A DNA stretch of 64,000 nt from an uncultured Propionibacteriaceae bacterium. GTDB taxonomy: Bacteria > Actinomycetota > Actinomycetes > Propionibacteriales > Propionibacteriaceae. The stretch covers positions 19,191 to 83,190 of the forward strand of contig CALCKT010000040.1 of NCBI GenBank assembly GCA_937965785.1. The letters run 5' to 3'. The notes under the pieces are model-generated. The model made no database searches. It saw only the letters and a program-made list of their open reading frames with translations, and was not told the DNA's origin. The translations under genes were made by a program, and so were the position numbers. Every line of letters begins with the position of its first letter. The first letter of the stretch is position 1. Of the stretch, positions 36,958 through 43,816 are shown piece by piece.

Positions 36958-37422
36958 ATGATCATTTTTCGTGGCTGGGGGCTTCTGGGGGCTGGCATCC
37001 CTGTATTGACCGCGTTCGTCATCGGTGCCTTACCGGCGAGCCTGTATGGAAGCAAGAGCGCTATTACCAATATCGTCATTGCTCTCGGCGCGCTCGTCGG
37101 TGGCGCCCTGGGGTTCCTGTGTGGGCGGTGGTTCAACGTGATACGCCCGCAAACCAGGCTCGCCGAATGGCAGGGACAGCGACGCGCCGAGCTGCGCGCC
37201 CGCGTTGATGCGGGTCAGTTTCAGATGACTCCCGGCCTCCCGGTGCCTTCCTCCAGGGAGGAGGGCTACGCCCAGGTCGAACAGCTGATCGCTGCGGAGA
37301 GCCCCGAGATACTCAGTCAGCTCAAGAACATCCACACCCTTTTCTACATTCCAATGCAGTGGTTCGCGATCGGTGCGGGAGTGATGATGTTCTGCGGGTT
37401 CTTGTCGATGGTGTTCCGCTGA
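36958..37422 (+). CDS. Small membrane protein, paralogue 2
   Basis: Also 154 aa, with the same three-helix plan as paralogue 1 and matching stretches: MIIFRGWG at the start, AGQFQMTPGLPVPSSREEGYAQ in the middle, and a C-terminal helix AIGAGVMMFCGFLSMVF. TAACAT lies about eight bases before the ATG with no ribosome binding site, so it too may be leaderless and have its own promoter. It converges on lysS with only 13 bases between the stop codons. Function unknown. Confidence 0.65.
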   Translation: MIIFRGWGLLGAGIPVLTAFVIGALPASLYGSKSAITNIVIALGALVGGALGFLCGRWFNVIRPQTRLAEWQGQRRAELRARVDAGQFQMTPGLPVPSSREEGYAQVEQLIAAESPEILSQLKNIHTLFYIPMQWFAIGAGVMMFCGFLSMVFR

Positions 37423-37435
37423 GGTCGATGGTTCC

Positions 37436-38956
37436 TCAGCCCGCGGAGGGACGCAGCAGGGGATAGAGAATCGTCTCCCGGATGCCCGCTCCCGGGTTGA
37501 GGAGCATCACCAGGCGGTCGATGCCGAGCCCCATTCCACCCATCGGCGGGGCCCCGTATTCGAGGGCCTCCAAGAAGTCCTCGTCGAACTGCATCGCCTC
37601 CGGATCCCCGGCGGCCGCGGCGAGGGACTGGCTCACCAGCACCTCACGCTGGATCACCGGGTCGATGAGTTCGGTGAAACCAGTGCCGCGTTCCATGCCG
37701 CCGATGATCAGGTCCCAGGCCTCGATCTTCCCGGGCTCGGAGCGGTGCGGACGGGCGAGGGGCTGCGCCAGCGACGGATAGTCGTGGACGAAGGTCGGCT
37801 GGATCAACCCGGGCTCCACGAGATCCCCGAACAGCTCCAACGACAACTTGCCCGCGTTCCACTTCGGGTCGTACTCCACCTCGCGTTCGTCGGCGACGGC
37901 CCTCAACTCCTCCAAGGAGGTCTCGACCGTGATCTCGCGACCCGCGGCCTCGCTCAACCCGTCGAAGAACGGCAACCACCGCCACTGACCGTCGAGGTCG
38001 ATGGTTCCCTTGTCGGTTTCGATCTGCCGGGAACCGACGGCGTCGGCGGCGGCGACGATGATTTCCTGGATCAGCTGCGCAATGGTCCGCTGGTCACCCC
38101 ACGACTGGTAGGCCTCCAGCATCGTGAACTCCGCGGAGTGCGACGAGTCGATGCCCTCGTTGCGGAACACCCGTCCCATCTCGTAGACGCGATCCGCGCC
38201 ACCGACCATGGTGCGTTTGAGGTGCAGCTCCAGCGCGATGCGCAGGCTCATGTCGATGTCGAAGGCGTTCAGGTGCGTGGTGAACGGCCGGGCCGCGGCG
38301 CCGCCGTGGACTAGCTGCAGCTGCGGGGTCTCCACCTCGATGTAGCCCTGCCGATACAGGGTGTCGCGAATGGCGTGGGTGATGGCTGCGCGCTTGCGCA
38401 CCATGGCGCGCGCATCCTCGCGGGCGATCAGGTCGACGTAGCGGCGACGCACCCTGCTCTCCTCGGACAGTTCCTTGTGCAGCACCGGGAGCGGACGCAG
38501 GGCCTTCGACGCCATCCGCCACCGCTTCGCCATCACCGACAACTCACCGCGTTTCGACGAGATGACACGACCCTCCACCCAGACGTGATCGCCCAGGTCA
38601 ACATCCGACTTCCAGGCCGCCAGGGCCTCCGCTCCGACCTCCGCGAGCGACAACATCACCTGGAGGCGTTCACCGTTGTTGCCGGGGGTGAATCCGTCCT
38701 GCAGGGTCGCGAAGGCCAGTTTTCCGGTGTTGCGGATGAAAACGACGCGACCGCCGACCTGCACCACGTCGTCGGTTTCCTCCCCGGCCTCCAGATGCCC
38801 CCAGCCCTCACGCACCTGAAGGAGGGTGTGGCTGCGGACCAGATCCGCGGGGTAGGGCTCGGACCCGGCGGCCAGCAGCCGCGCCCGCTTCTCCTTGCGG
38901 ACCGTCGTCTGCTCCGAGTCGGTGGGTTCGGTTGCCTGCATACGCGCTTCAGTCAC
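37436..38956 (-). CDS. lysS: Lysyl-tRNA synthetase (class II)
   Basis: A 506-aa class II LysRS. The N-terminal OB-fold anticodon-binding domain is followed by the catalytic core: motif 2 as VYEMGRVFRNEGID (about residues 258-271) and motif 3 as GMGLGIDRLVMLL (about 480-492). The GTG at 38956 is preferred as start: TAGAAT lies 9 bases upstream and no ribosome binding site is visible, so the mRNA is probably leaderless. An ATG five codons later is the alternative. Confidence 0.95.
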   Translation of the reverse strand: MTEARMQATEPTDSEQTTVRKEKRARLLAAGSEPYPADLVRSHTLLQVREGWGHLEAGEETDDVVQVGGRVVFIRNTGKLAFATLQDGFTPGNNGERLQVMLSLAEVGAEALAAWKSDVDLGDHVWVEGRVISSKRGELSVMAKRWRMASKALRPLPVLHKELSEESRVRRRYVDLIAREDARAMVRKRAAITHAIRDTLYRQGYIEVETPQLQLVHGGAAARPFTTHLNAFDIDMSLRIALELHLKRTMVGGADRVYEMGRVFRNEGIDSSHSAEFTMLEAYQSWGDQRTIAQLIQEIIVAAADAVGSRQIETDKGTIDLDGQWRWLPFFDGLSEAAGREITVETSLEELRAVADEREVEYDPKWNAGKLSLELFGDLVEPGLIQPTFVHDYPSLAQPLARPHRSEPGKIEAWDLIIGGMERGTGFTELIDPVIQREVLVSQSLAAAAGDPEAMQFDEDFLEALEYGAPPMGGMGLGIDRLVMLLNPGAGIRETILYPLLRPSAG

Positions 38957-38997
38957 GGCAGGGCATTCTACCGGTCACGGCCGGAGCGGATGAATCG

Positions 38998-39675
38998 TCA
39001 GCGGGTGGCGTGAACGATCACGCGGATGCCCTCGCCGCTCACATCCCAGGTCACCTGCGACAGGTCCGTCACGTGCACATCGGCGCGGAGGGCGTCGGCG
39101 GTGTGGGTGCTGAGGATCCCCAGCGTCGGGAAACCACCGGCCCGGGCGGCGGCGATGCCCGCGAAGGCGTCCTCCGCCACGAGCGCACGCGACGGTTCCA
39201 CACCGAGCCGTTTCGCGGCCAACAGAAATGAGTCGGGGGCGGGTTTGCCGTGCTCCACCTGGTCGCGGGTCACCACCACGCGGGGATGGGGCAGGCCGGC
39301 CGCGTTCAGCCGGGCATCGAGGAGAGGCTGTGTGCAGGAGGTCGCGATCGCCACCGCGTCGCCCGGAAGCACCCGGAAGGCGTCGACCGCACCCGGCATG
39401 GGGACCACCCCCGCGGTGTCGGAGACCTCCAGCTCCTCGATGCGTTCCGCCGCCTCGTCCCAACGTTTCGCGTCGGGAACCAGAGCCTCCGTCAGGGCGC
39501 GGCTCGGCATGCCCATGTACTTCGGCATCTCGTTCAGGTCGACGCCGTACTCCCCGGCCCAGCGGGTGTAGGCGCGGACCATGGCGTCGTGGGAATTGAC
39601 GATGGTTCCGTCGTGATCCAGGATCACCGCATCGAAGAGGCCGACGGCCTCGCCGTCGGTGTATTCCCAGCCCAT
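38998..39675 (-). CDS. HAD-superfamily hydrolase, beta-phosphoglucomutase-like
   Basis: A 225-aa HAD phosphatase. Motif I is DHDGTIVNS (residues about 20-28, nucleophile Asp with the second Asp two residues later), motif II is ATSC, motif III lies in HGKPAPDSF, and motif IV is VAEDAFAGIAAARAGGF. The cap inserted after motif I places it in the beta-phosphoglucomutase/phosphatase subgroup. The sugar or other phosphate substrate cannot be told from sequence. It lies between lysS and crgA on the same strand, with 3 bases to crgA. Confidence 0.85.
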   Translation of the reverse strand: MGWEYTDGEAVGLFDAVILDHDGTIVNSHDAMVRAYTRWAGEYGVDLNEMPKYMGMPSRALTEALVPDAKRWDEAAERIEELEVSDTAGVVPMPGAVDAFRVLPGDAVAIATSCTQPLLDARLNAAGLPHPRVVVTRDQVEHGKPAPDSFLLAAKRLGVEPSRALVAEDAFAGIAAARAGGFPTLGILSTHTADALRADVHVTDLSQVTWDVSGEGIRVIVHATR

Positions 39676-39678
39676 CGG

Positions 39679-39975
39679 CTACTTCCAGAGCGTCATCAGG
39701 CTGAAGCAGGCGATGATCAGGCCGAGGGCGATCAGGATGTTCCAGTCACCCAGCGCCCGCATGAATTCGATGTGAACCCCAGCCAGGTTCCAGGTCACCA
39801 TCCAGAGCACACCCAGCAGCCCGACCGGGATGAAAACCCAAGGAACCCACCTGCGTTCGGTGTTGGCAGCCAAGCGTTTGCGATCCCTGCGTTCCTTACG
39901 AGCCTTCTCGAGCTCTTCGGACTGCTTTTTGCGCGCCTTGTTCTTGGCTTCCTTGCGCACCTTGGACTCGGGCAC
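39679..39975 (-). CDS. crgA: CrgA, cell division regulator
   Basis: CrgA is a small membrane protein that recruits or inhibits septal proteins in actinobacteria. This 98-aa form has a highly basic N-terminus (VPESKVRKEAKNKARKKQ) and two transmembrane helices (WVFIPVGLLGVLWMVTWNLA and ILIALGLIIACFSLMTLW), the standard CrgA layout. The start is GTG 39975 with AAGGAGGGG five bases upstream. Position beside DUF881 and upstream of the pknB block matches Mycobacterium, where crgA also lies next to this cluster. Confidence 0.93.
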   Translation of the reverse strand: MPESKVRKEAKNKARKKQSEELEKARKERRDRKRLAANTERRWVPWVFIPVGLLGVLWMVTWNLAGVHIEFMRALGDWNILIALGLIIACFSLMTLWK

Positions 39976-40065
39976 CGCGCCCCTCCTTTCGCCTCTGCCA
40001 ACCAAGATTAGTGGAGTCGGGCGGTAGGAAACACATCTGGCACCCGCACCGCGTAGGGTTGCTCC

Positions 40066-40833
40066 ATGAGCGAGACCCGTCTGGCCCGTCTCCTGGGGCG
40101 AATCAGGGGGCCCCGCGGTGAGGAGAACCCCAGGAGTCTTCGGGGCAGGGTTGGCACGGGAATCATCTGTGTCCTGGCGGGTGCAATGCTCACCGCATCG
40201 GCCTTGGCGGCCCGCGGCACCGATCTGCGTTCCGACCGCAACACGGACCTGCGCGGCCTGGTCACCACCCAGGCCCAGCGAAACGAGCAGCTGCGCCGAG
40301 AGGTCGCCAAGGTGCGCTCCGAGGTGGAGGAGCTCGGACATCAGCAGGGTGCATCTCCGGAGCTGGAACGCCAGCAGCGCGAGGTGGCCGAACAAGCGGC
40401 CGCGGTTCCCGTGACCGGTCCCGGGATGCGGGTGACCCTCACCGACGCCCCCAACGACGTGAAACCCGCAGGAGTCGACGACGACGCCCTGGTGGTGCAC
40501 CAGCAGGACATCCAGGCCGTCGTCAATGCCCTCTGGAAGGGGGGAGCGGAGGCGGTCAGCATCCAGGGGCAGCGGATCATCACCACGTCGGGAATCAAGT
40601 GTGTGGGCAACTCTGTTGTCCTGCACGGCATTCCCTACGCGCCGCCCTACGTGATCGAGGCGATCGGCGACGCCGGTCGCATGGCCGCGGCCCTGAAGGA
40701 ATCCCGGGCGTTGACCATTTACCGGCAGTACGCCGACGCATACGGCCTGGGATACCGGGAAACCACGGAATCCTCCCTGTCCCTGCCGGCTTTTCAGGGT
40801 GCTTTGGGAATCACCCACGCAAAACCCAAGTAA
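40066..40833 (+). CDS. DUF881 family membrane protein
   Basis: A 255-aa DUF881 protein: one N-terminal transmembrane helix (GTGIICVLAGAMLTASALAA), a coiled-coil stretch (AQRNEQLRREVAKVRSEVEEL) and the extracellular DUF881 domain with VTGPGMRVTLTDAP, the VVNALWKGGAEAVSI segment and VLHGIPYAPPYVIEAIGD. The family is related to the division protein FtsL-type organisation by layout only; the role is unknown. In Mycobacterium the same gene lies between crgA and pabA. Here that synteny is broken downstream by the lipoprotein insert. Confidence 0.9.
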   Translation: MSETRLARLLGRIRGPRGEENPRSLRGRVGTGIICVLAGAMLTASALAARGTDLRSDRNTDLRGLVTTQAQRNEQLRREVAKVRSEVEELGHQQGASPELERQQREVAEQAAAVPVTGPGMRVTLTDAPNDVKPAGVDDDALVVHQQDIQAVVNALWKGGAEAVSIQGQRIITTSGIKCVGNSVVLHGIPYAPPYVIEAIGDAGRMAAALKESRALTIYRQYADAYGLGYRETTESSLSLPAFQGALGITHAKPK

Positions 40834-40994
40834 TGGGAATCGCTGCCCCGCGCCAAGTCGGCTCGGTGTGGCAGTGACGGAGGGGTGGTCCGAACGGGCC
40901 ATGCTGGCACGTCCCTACTCTTGCGTGAACTTCCGGATTTCGTCCTTCGCCCGGTTTGGTTCTGACTGGCTGTGTGGTGTGGTTGGATTGTTGC

Positions 40995-41459
40995 ATGGTG
41001 GACAGAGGGGTTCATGACGGCTTTGTTTCGTGGTCGCGGCGGGGTGTGTTGCTGGTGGGTGCAGGAGCGCTGGTTGGTTGCGGTGTCGCGGGTGATTTGG
41101 TGGAGGATCGGTCGCAGTTGCCGGTTCTCCTGGAGGATCCCATGGCAGCGAAGGATCTGTTGGGCCTGACCCTGAAGGAGGGCACTGAGCGGGGGTATCG
41201 GCGTCCGTTGGGCAAGCCTCGGTTCACCGAGGTGAGGAGAGTGTTCTCCTTGGGTGATGATGATCGTCAGGAGGTTTTTGACCGGGCGGTTGCCTTCGCC
41301 AAGGAATCGGGCTGGAAAAAGGAGTACGATAGCGGTTTGCCGCCCAAAATGGTATGGGATGGTCAAAAAAAGAATCCCCGACGTGATTGTGGTGTTTTTA
41401 TTTCTGACGATGACTCGGCCGACCTGATAATCATACTCGAGGTTGTTGAGGTGCCGTGA
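40995..41459 (+). CDS. Tandem lipoprotein, copy 1
   Basis: A 154-aa putative lipoprotein. The signal has a twin arginine (SWSRRGVLLVGAGAL) and a lipobox VGC, cysteine at about residue 29. The mature part is rich in charged residues and includes FSLGDDDRQEVFDRAVAFAKESGW; its C-terminal 45 residues differ from copy 3. Codon use (TTG, GTT, GGT) is less GC-biased than in the neighbours, suggesting acquisition. The ATG at 40995 has no ribosome binding site. AGAGGGG lies before an ATG in another frame, described under findings. No family recognised. Confidence 0.65.
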   Translation: MVDRGVHDGFVSWSRRGVLLVGAGALVGCGVAGDLVEDRSQLPVLLEDPMAAKDLLGLTLKEGTERGYRRPLGKPRFTEVRRVFSLGDDDRQEVFDRAVAFAKESGWKKEYDSGLPPKMVWDGQKKNPRRDCGVFISDDDSADLIIILEVVEVP

Positions 41460-41482
41460 GTGTGGTGTGGTTGGATTGTTGC

Positions 41483-41947
41483 ATGGTGGACAGAGGGGTT
41501 CATGACGGCTTTGTTTCGTGGTCGCGGCGGGGTGTGTTGCTGGTGGGTGCAGGAGCGCTGGTTGGTTGCGGTGTCGCGGGTGATTTGGTGGAGGATCGGT
41601 CGCAGTTGCCGGTTCTCCTGGAGGATCCCATGGCAGCGAAGGATCTGTTGGGTCTGACTCTGAAGGAGGGGTTCGAGAGTGGGTATCGGCGTCCCTTGGG
41701 TAAGCCCAAGTTCACCGAGGTGTGGAGAACATTCTCCTTGGGTGATGATGATCGTCAGGAGGTTTTTGATCGGGCGGTTGCCTTCGCCAAGGAAGCGGGC
41801 TGGAAAAAGGAGTTTGAGAGTGGTCTGCCGCCCAATATGGTGTGGTGTGGGAAGAAATTTGCCCCGCGACGTGGCTGCAGTGTCTTCATCTCCGACGATA
41901 ACCTGGCTGATCTGATAATCATACTCAGGGTTGTTGAGGTGCCGTGA
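41483..41947 (+). CDS. Tandem lipoprotein, copy 2
   Basis: Also 154 aa and identical to copy 1 at the nucleotide level from the upstream TGTGGTGTGG through about the first 60 codons. It then differs (FESGYRRPLGKPKFTEVWRT instead of TERGYRRPLGKPRFTEVRRV), and the tail contains SGLPPNMVWCGKKF with two extra cysteines. The C-terminus ends IILRVVEVP, like copy 1. The start lies 24 bases after the copy 1 stop. Confidence 0.65.
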   Translation: MVDRGVHDGFVSWSRRGVLLVGAGALVGCGVAGDLVEDRSQLPVLLEDPMAAKDLLGLTLKEGFESGYRRPLGKPKFTEVWRTFSLGDDDRQEVFDRAVAFAKEAGWKKEFESGLPPNMVWCGKKFAPRRGCSVFISDDNLADLIIILRVVEVP

Positions 41948-42157
41948 GTGGGGGTGGCTGAAATTTGAATGAGTCCAAGGCCGCGAGGTTTGCTTGCGGT
42001 CATCATCAAATGCGATTTGACTAGGGGCTTTGCTTGCTGGGGGTGGCTGGTGGAGAAGTCTCGATGTCGGTGTGTTCTGCTCTCGTGTAAAAAGTTCGGG
42101 CCCTGTCCTCCAAACGGATCATTTCTGGCTGGTTGTGTGGTGTGGTTGGATTGTTGC

Positions 42158-42622
42158 ATGGTGGACAGAGGGGTTCATGACGGCTTTGTTTCGTGGTCGC
42201 GGCGGGGTGTGTTGCTGGTGGGTGCAGGAGCGCTGGTTGGTTGCGGTGTCGCGGGTGATTTGGTGGAGGATCGGTCGCAGTTGCCGGTTCTCCTGGAGGA
42301 TCCCATGGCAGCGAAGGATCTGTTGGGCCTGACCCTGAAGGAGGGCACTGAGCGGGGGTATCGGCGTCCGTTGGGCAAGCCTCGGTTCACCGAGGTGAGG
42401 AGAGTGTTCTCCTTGGGTGATGATGATCGCCAGGAGGTTTTTGACCGGGCGGTTGCCTTCGCCAAGGAATCGGGCTGGGTTAGCCCCTTTGAAGGCAGTC
42501 GTTCTCGTGTCAGTACCTGGCACGGAGAAAAGCCTGAACCGCGCCGCGACTGTTATGTGCATATTCCCGAAGCTGAACCCGATGAGCTGATCATTACGTT
42601 GAATGTATCTGAATCTCCGTAG
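42158..42622 (+). CDS. Tandem lipoprotein, copy 3
   Basis: A third 154-aa copy, separated from copy 2 by a 210-bp unrelated spacer. It matches copy 1 almost perfectly up to AFAKESGW, about residue 106, and then switches to a different C-terminus (VSPFEGSRSRVSTWHGEK and onward), keeping only scattered matches such as PRRDC and ELIIT. The sharp boundary suggests recombination or gene conversion between family members. Same signal, same lack of a ribosome binding site at the ATG. Confidence 0.65.
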   Translation: MVDRGVHDGFVSWSRRGVLLVGAGALVGCGVAGDLVEDRSQLPVLLEDPMAAKDLLGLTLKEGTERGYRRPLGKPRFTEVRRVFSLGDDDRQEVFDRAVAFAKESGWVSPFEGSRSRVSTWHGEKPEPRRDCYVHIPEAEPDELIITLNVSESP

Positions 42623-42667
42623 TGGTCCAGTGAATTGGTTTTGGTGACAGAAAAGAGCGGAGGAGTT

Positions 42668-42939
42668 TTGAGAAAATTAATTCGATTGATTGTGTTGGCG
42701 GTGCTGTTTGTCGCCTCGATTATATCGCATCCGGCGGTGGCGAAAGCCGATGAGGTGATGGAGGCCTCCGCATCCATTTCCCAAGCCGTTGTCGGTCGTT
42801 CAGCTAGGTGATTCATTCTCGGCCTGAGCAGGCGGAAGCCTTCTCCGCCAAGGCCACCGGACCCCCTGCCACCATCGGCAACTCCCACGGCATCGCCGTC
42901 GACGGGACTGCCTTCACCGACCTCGGTGCCGCCCAGTAG
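42668..42939 (+). pseudogene. Broken secreted-protein gene
   Basis: A TTG start with CGGAGGAG upstream opens a 47-codon frame (42668-42811) that begins with a good Sec signal peptide (MRKLIRLIVLAVLFVASIIS, then AVAKA). Directly after its stop, another frame continues with normal GC-rich codons to a TAG at 42937 (EAFSAKATGPPATIGNSHGI is part of it). Together they look like the two ends of one secreted protein with a frameshift or internal deletion. Alternatively the first part is a genuine small secreted peptide. Confidence 0.45.
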
Positions 42940-42996
42940 GTCGCCGCTCAAACCCGGACTGCCCCGAACCGGATACAGCGCCGGGTAGCTGACACC

Positions 42997-43033
42997 AAAG
43001 CCGTTGGGCCCTTCCTGCGGGCCCAACGGCTTT
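42997..43033. terminator. Strong terminator before pabA
   Basis: AAAGCCGTTGGGCCC at 42997-43011 and its exact complement at 43019-43033 form a perfect 15-bp stem with a 7-nt loop, ending in TTT. It closes the lipoprotein insert and isolates pabA. Confidence 0.8.
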
Positions 43034-43106
43034 CCTACCGGCACCGGTGAAGAACGCGCCGCGGCGCACGGCGCATCGATTGCCGCAGCGTGACAGAATT
43101 GCCGCC

Positions 43107-43748
43107 GTGGCACGCATCCTCGTCATCGACAACTACGACTCGTTCGTCTACAACATCGTCTCCTACCTGGCCCAGATCGGCGCCGACGTGGCTGTGTGGC
43201 GCAACGACGACCCGCGATTCGCGGAGCCCGGCTGGGAGGACACCTTCGACGGGGTGCTGCTCTCACCCGGTCCCGGCACCCCGGAACGCGCCGGGGTGTG
43301 CGTCGACGTCATCCGGCGACTCGGCGGGCACAAACCGTTGTTCGGGGTCTGTCTGGGGCTCCAGGCAATGGCCGTCGCCCTCGGCGGTCTCGTCGACCGT
43401 GCCAGCGAACTGCTGCACGGCAAGGTCTCGCCCGTGACCCACGACGGGAAAGGGGTCTTCACCGGTTTGCCGTCTCCGCTGCGTACCACCCGTTACCACT
43501 CCCTCGCCGCCGTTGAGGAGAAACTCCCGGAGGAACTGGAGGTCACGGCCCGCACCGATTCCGGGGTCATCATGGCCGTGCGTCACCGCGAATGGCCCAT
43601 GGAGGCGGTCCAGTTCCATCCCGAATCGGTGCTCACCGAGGGCGGCTACCAGATGTTCGCCAACTGGCTGGTCATCTGCGGTGACACCGACGCTCCGACC
43701 CGAGCCGCTCACCTCGGCCCCCTGGTCGACGCCGACGTCGATCTCTGA
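43107..43748 (+). CDS. pabA: Anthranilate/para-aminobenzoate synthase glutamine amidotransferase
   Basis: A 213-aa class I glutamine amidotransferase that supplies ammonia to chorismate-utilising synthases (PabA or TrpG; sequence alone does not decide). The catalytic triad is visible: Cys in GVCLGLQ (about residue 79) and His-Glu in FHPES (about 172-176). The oxyanion segment LLSPGPGTP is at about 51-59. The GTG at 43107 is preferred because the family start ILVIDNYDSFVYN follows directly. CAGAAT lies about 8 bases upstream with no ribosome binding site, so translation may be leaderless. The position before convergent pknB matches the trpG/pabA gene of the Mycobacterium locus. Confidence 0.9.
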   Translation: MARILVIDNYDSFVYNIVSYLAQIGADVAVWRNDDPRFAEPGWEDTFDGVLLSPGPGTPERAGVCVDVIRRLGGHKPLFGVCLGLQAMAVALGGLVDRASELLHGKVSPVTHDGKGVFTGLPSPLRTTRYHSLAAVEEKLPEELEVTARTDSGVIMAVRHREWPMEAVQFHPESVLTEGGYQMFANWLVICGDTDAPTRAAHLGPLVDADVDL

Positions 43749-43764
43749 GGCGCGGACAAACCAA

Positions 43765-43805
43765 CCCGGTCGGCAAGCGGGAGCGGAGCTTCCGTGCCGA
43801 CCGGG
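43765..43805. terminator. Bidirectional terminator between pabA and pknB
   Basis: A perfect 11-bp stem (CCCGGTCGGCA at 43765-43775, TGCCGACCGGG at 43795-43805) lies between the converging stops of pabA and pknB. Confidence 0.7.
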
Positions 43806-43816
43806 CTAAAACCGGA

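Noticed and set aside
40995..42622. Lipoprotein copies as toxin-immunity pairs
   Set aside because: No adjacent toxin or secretion-linked gene is present. The idea is kept only as one possible explanation.
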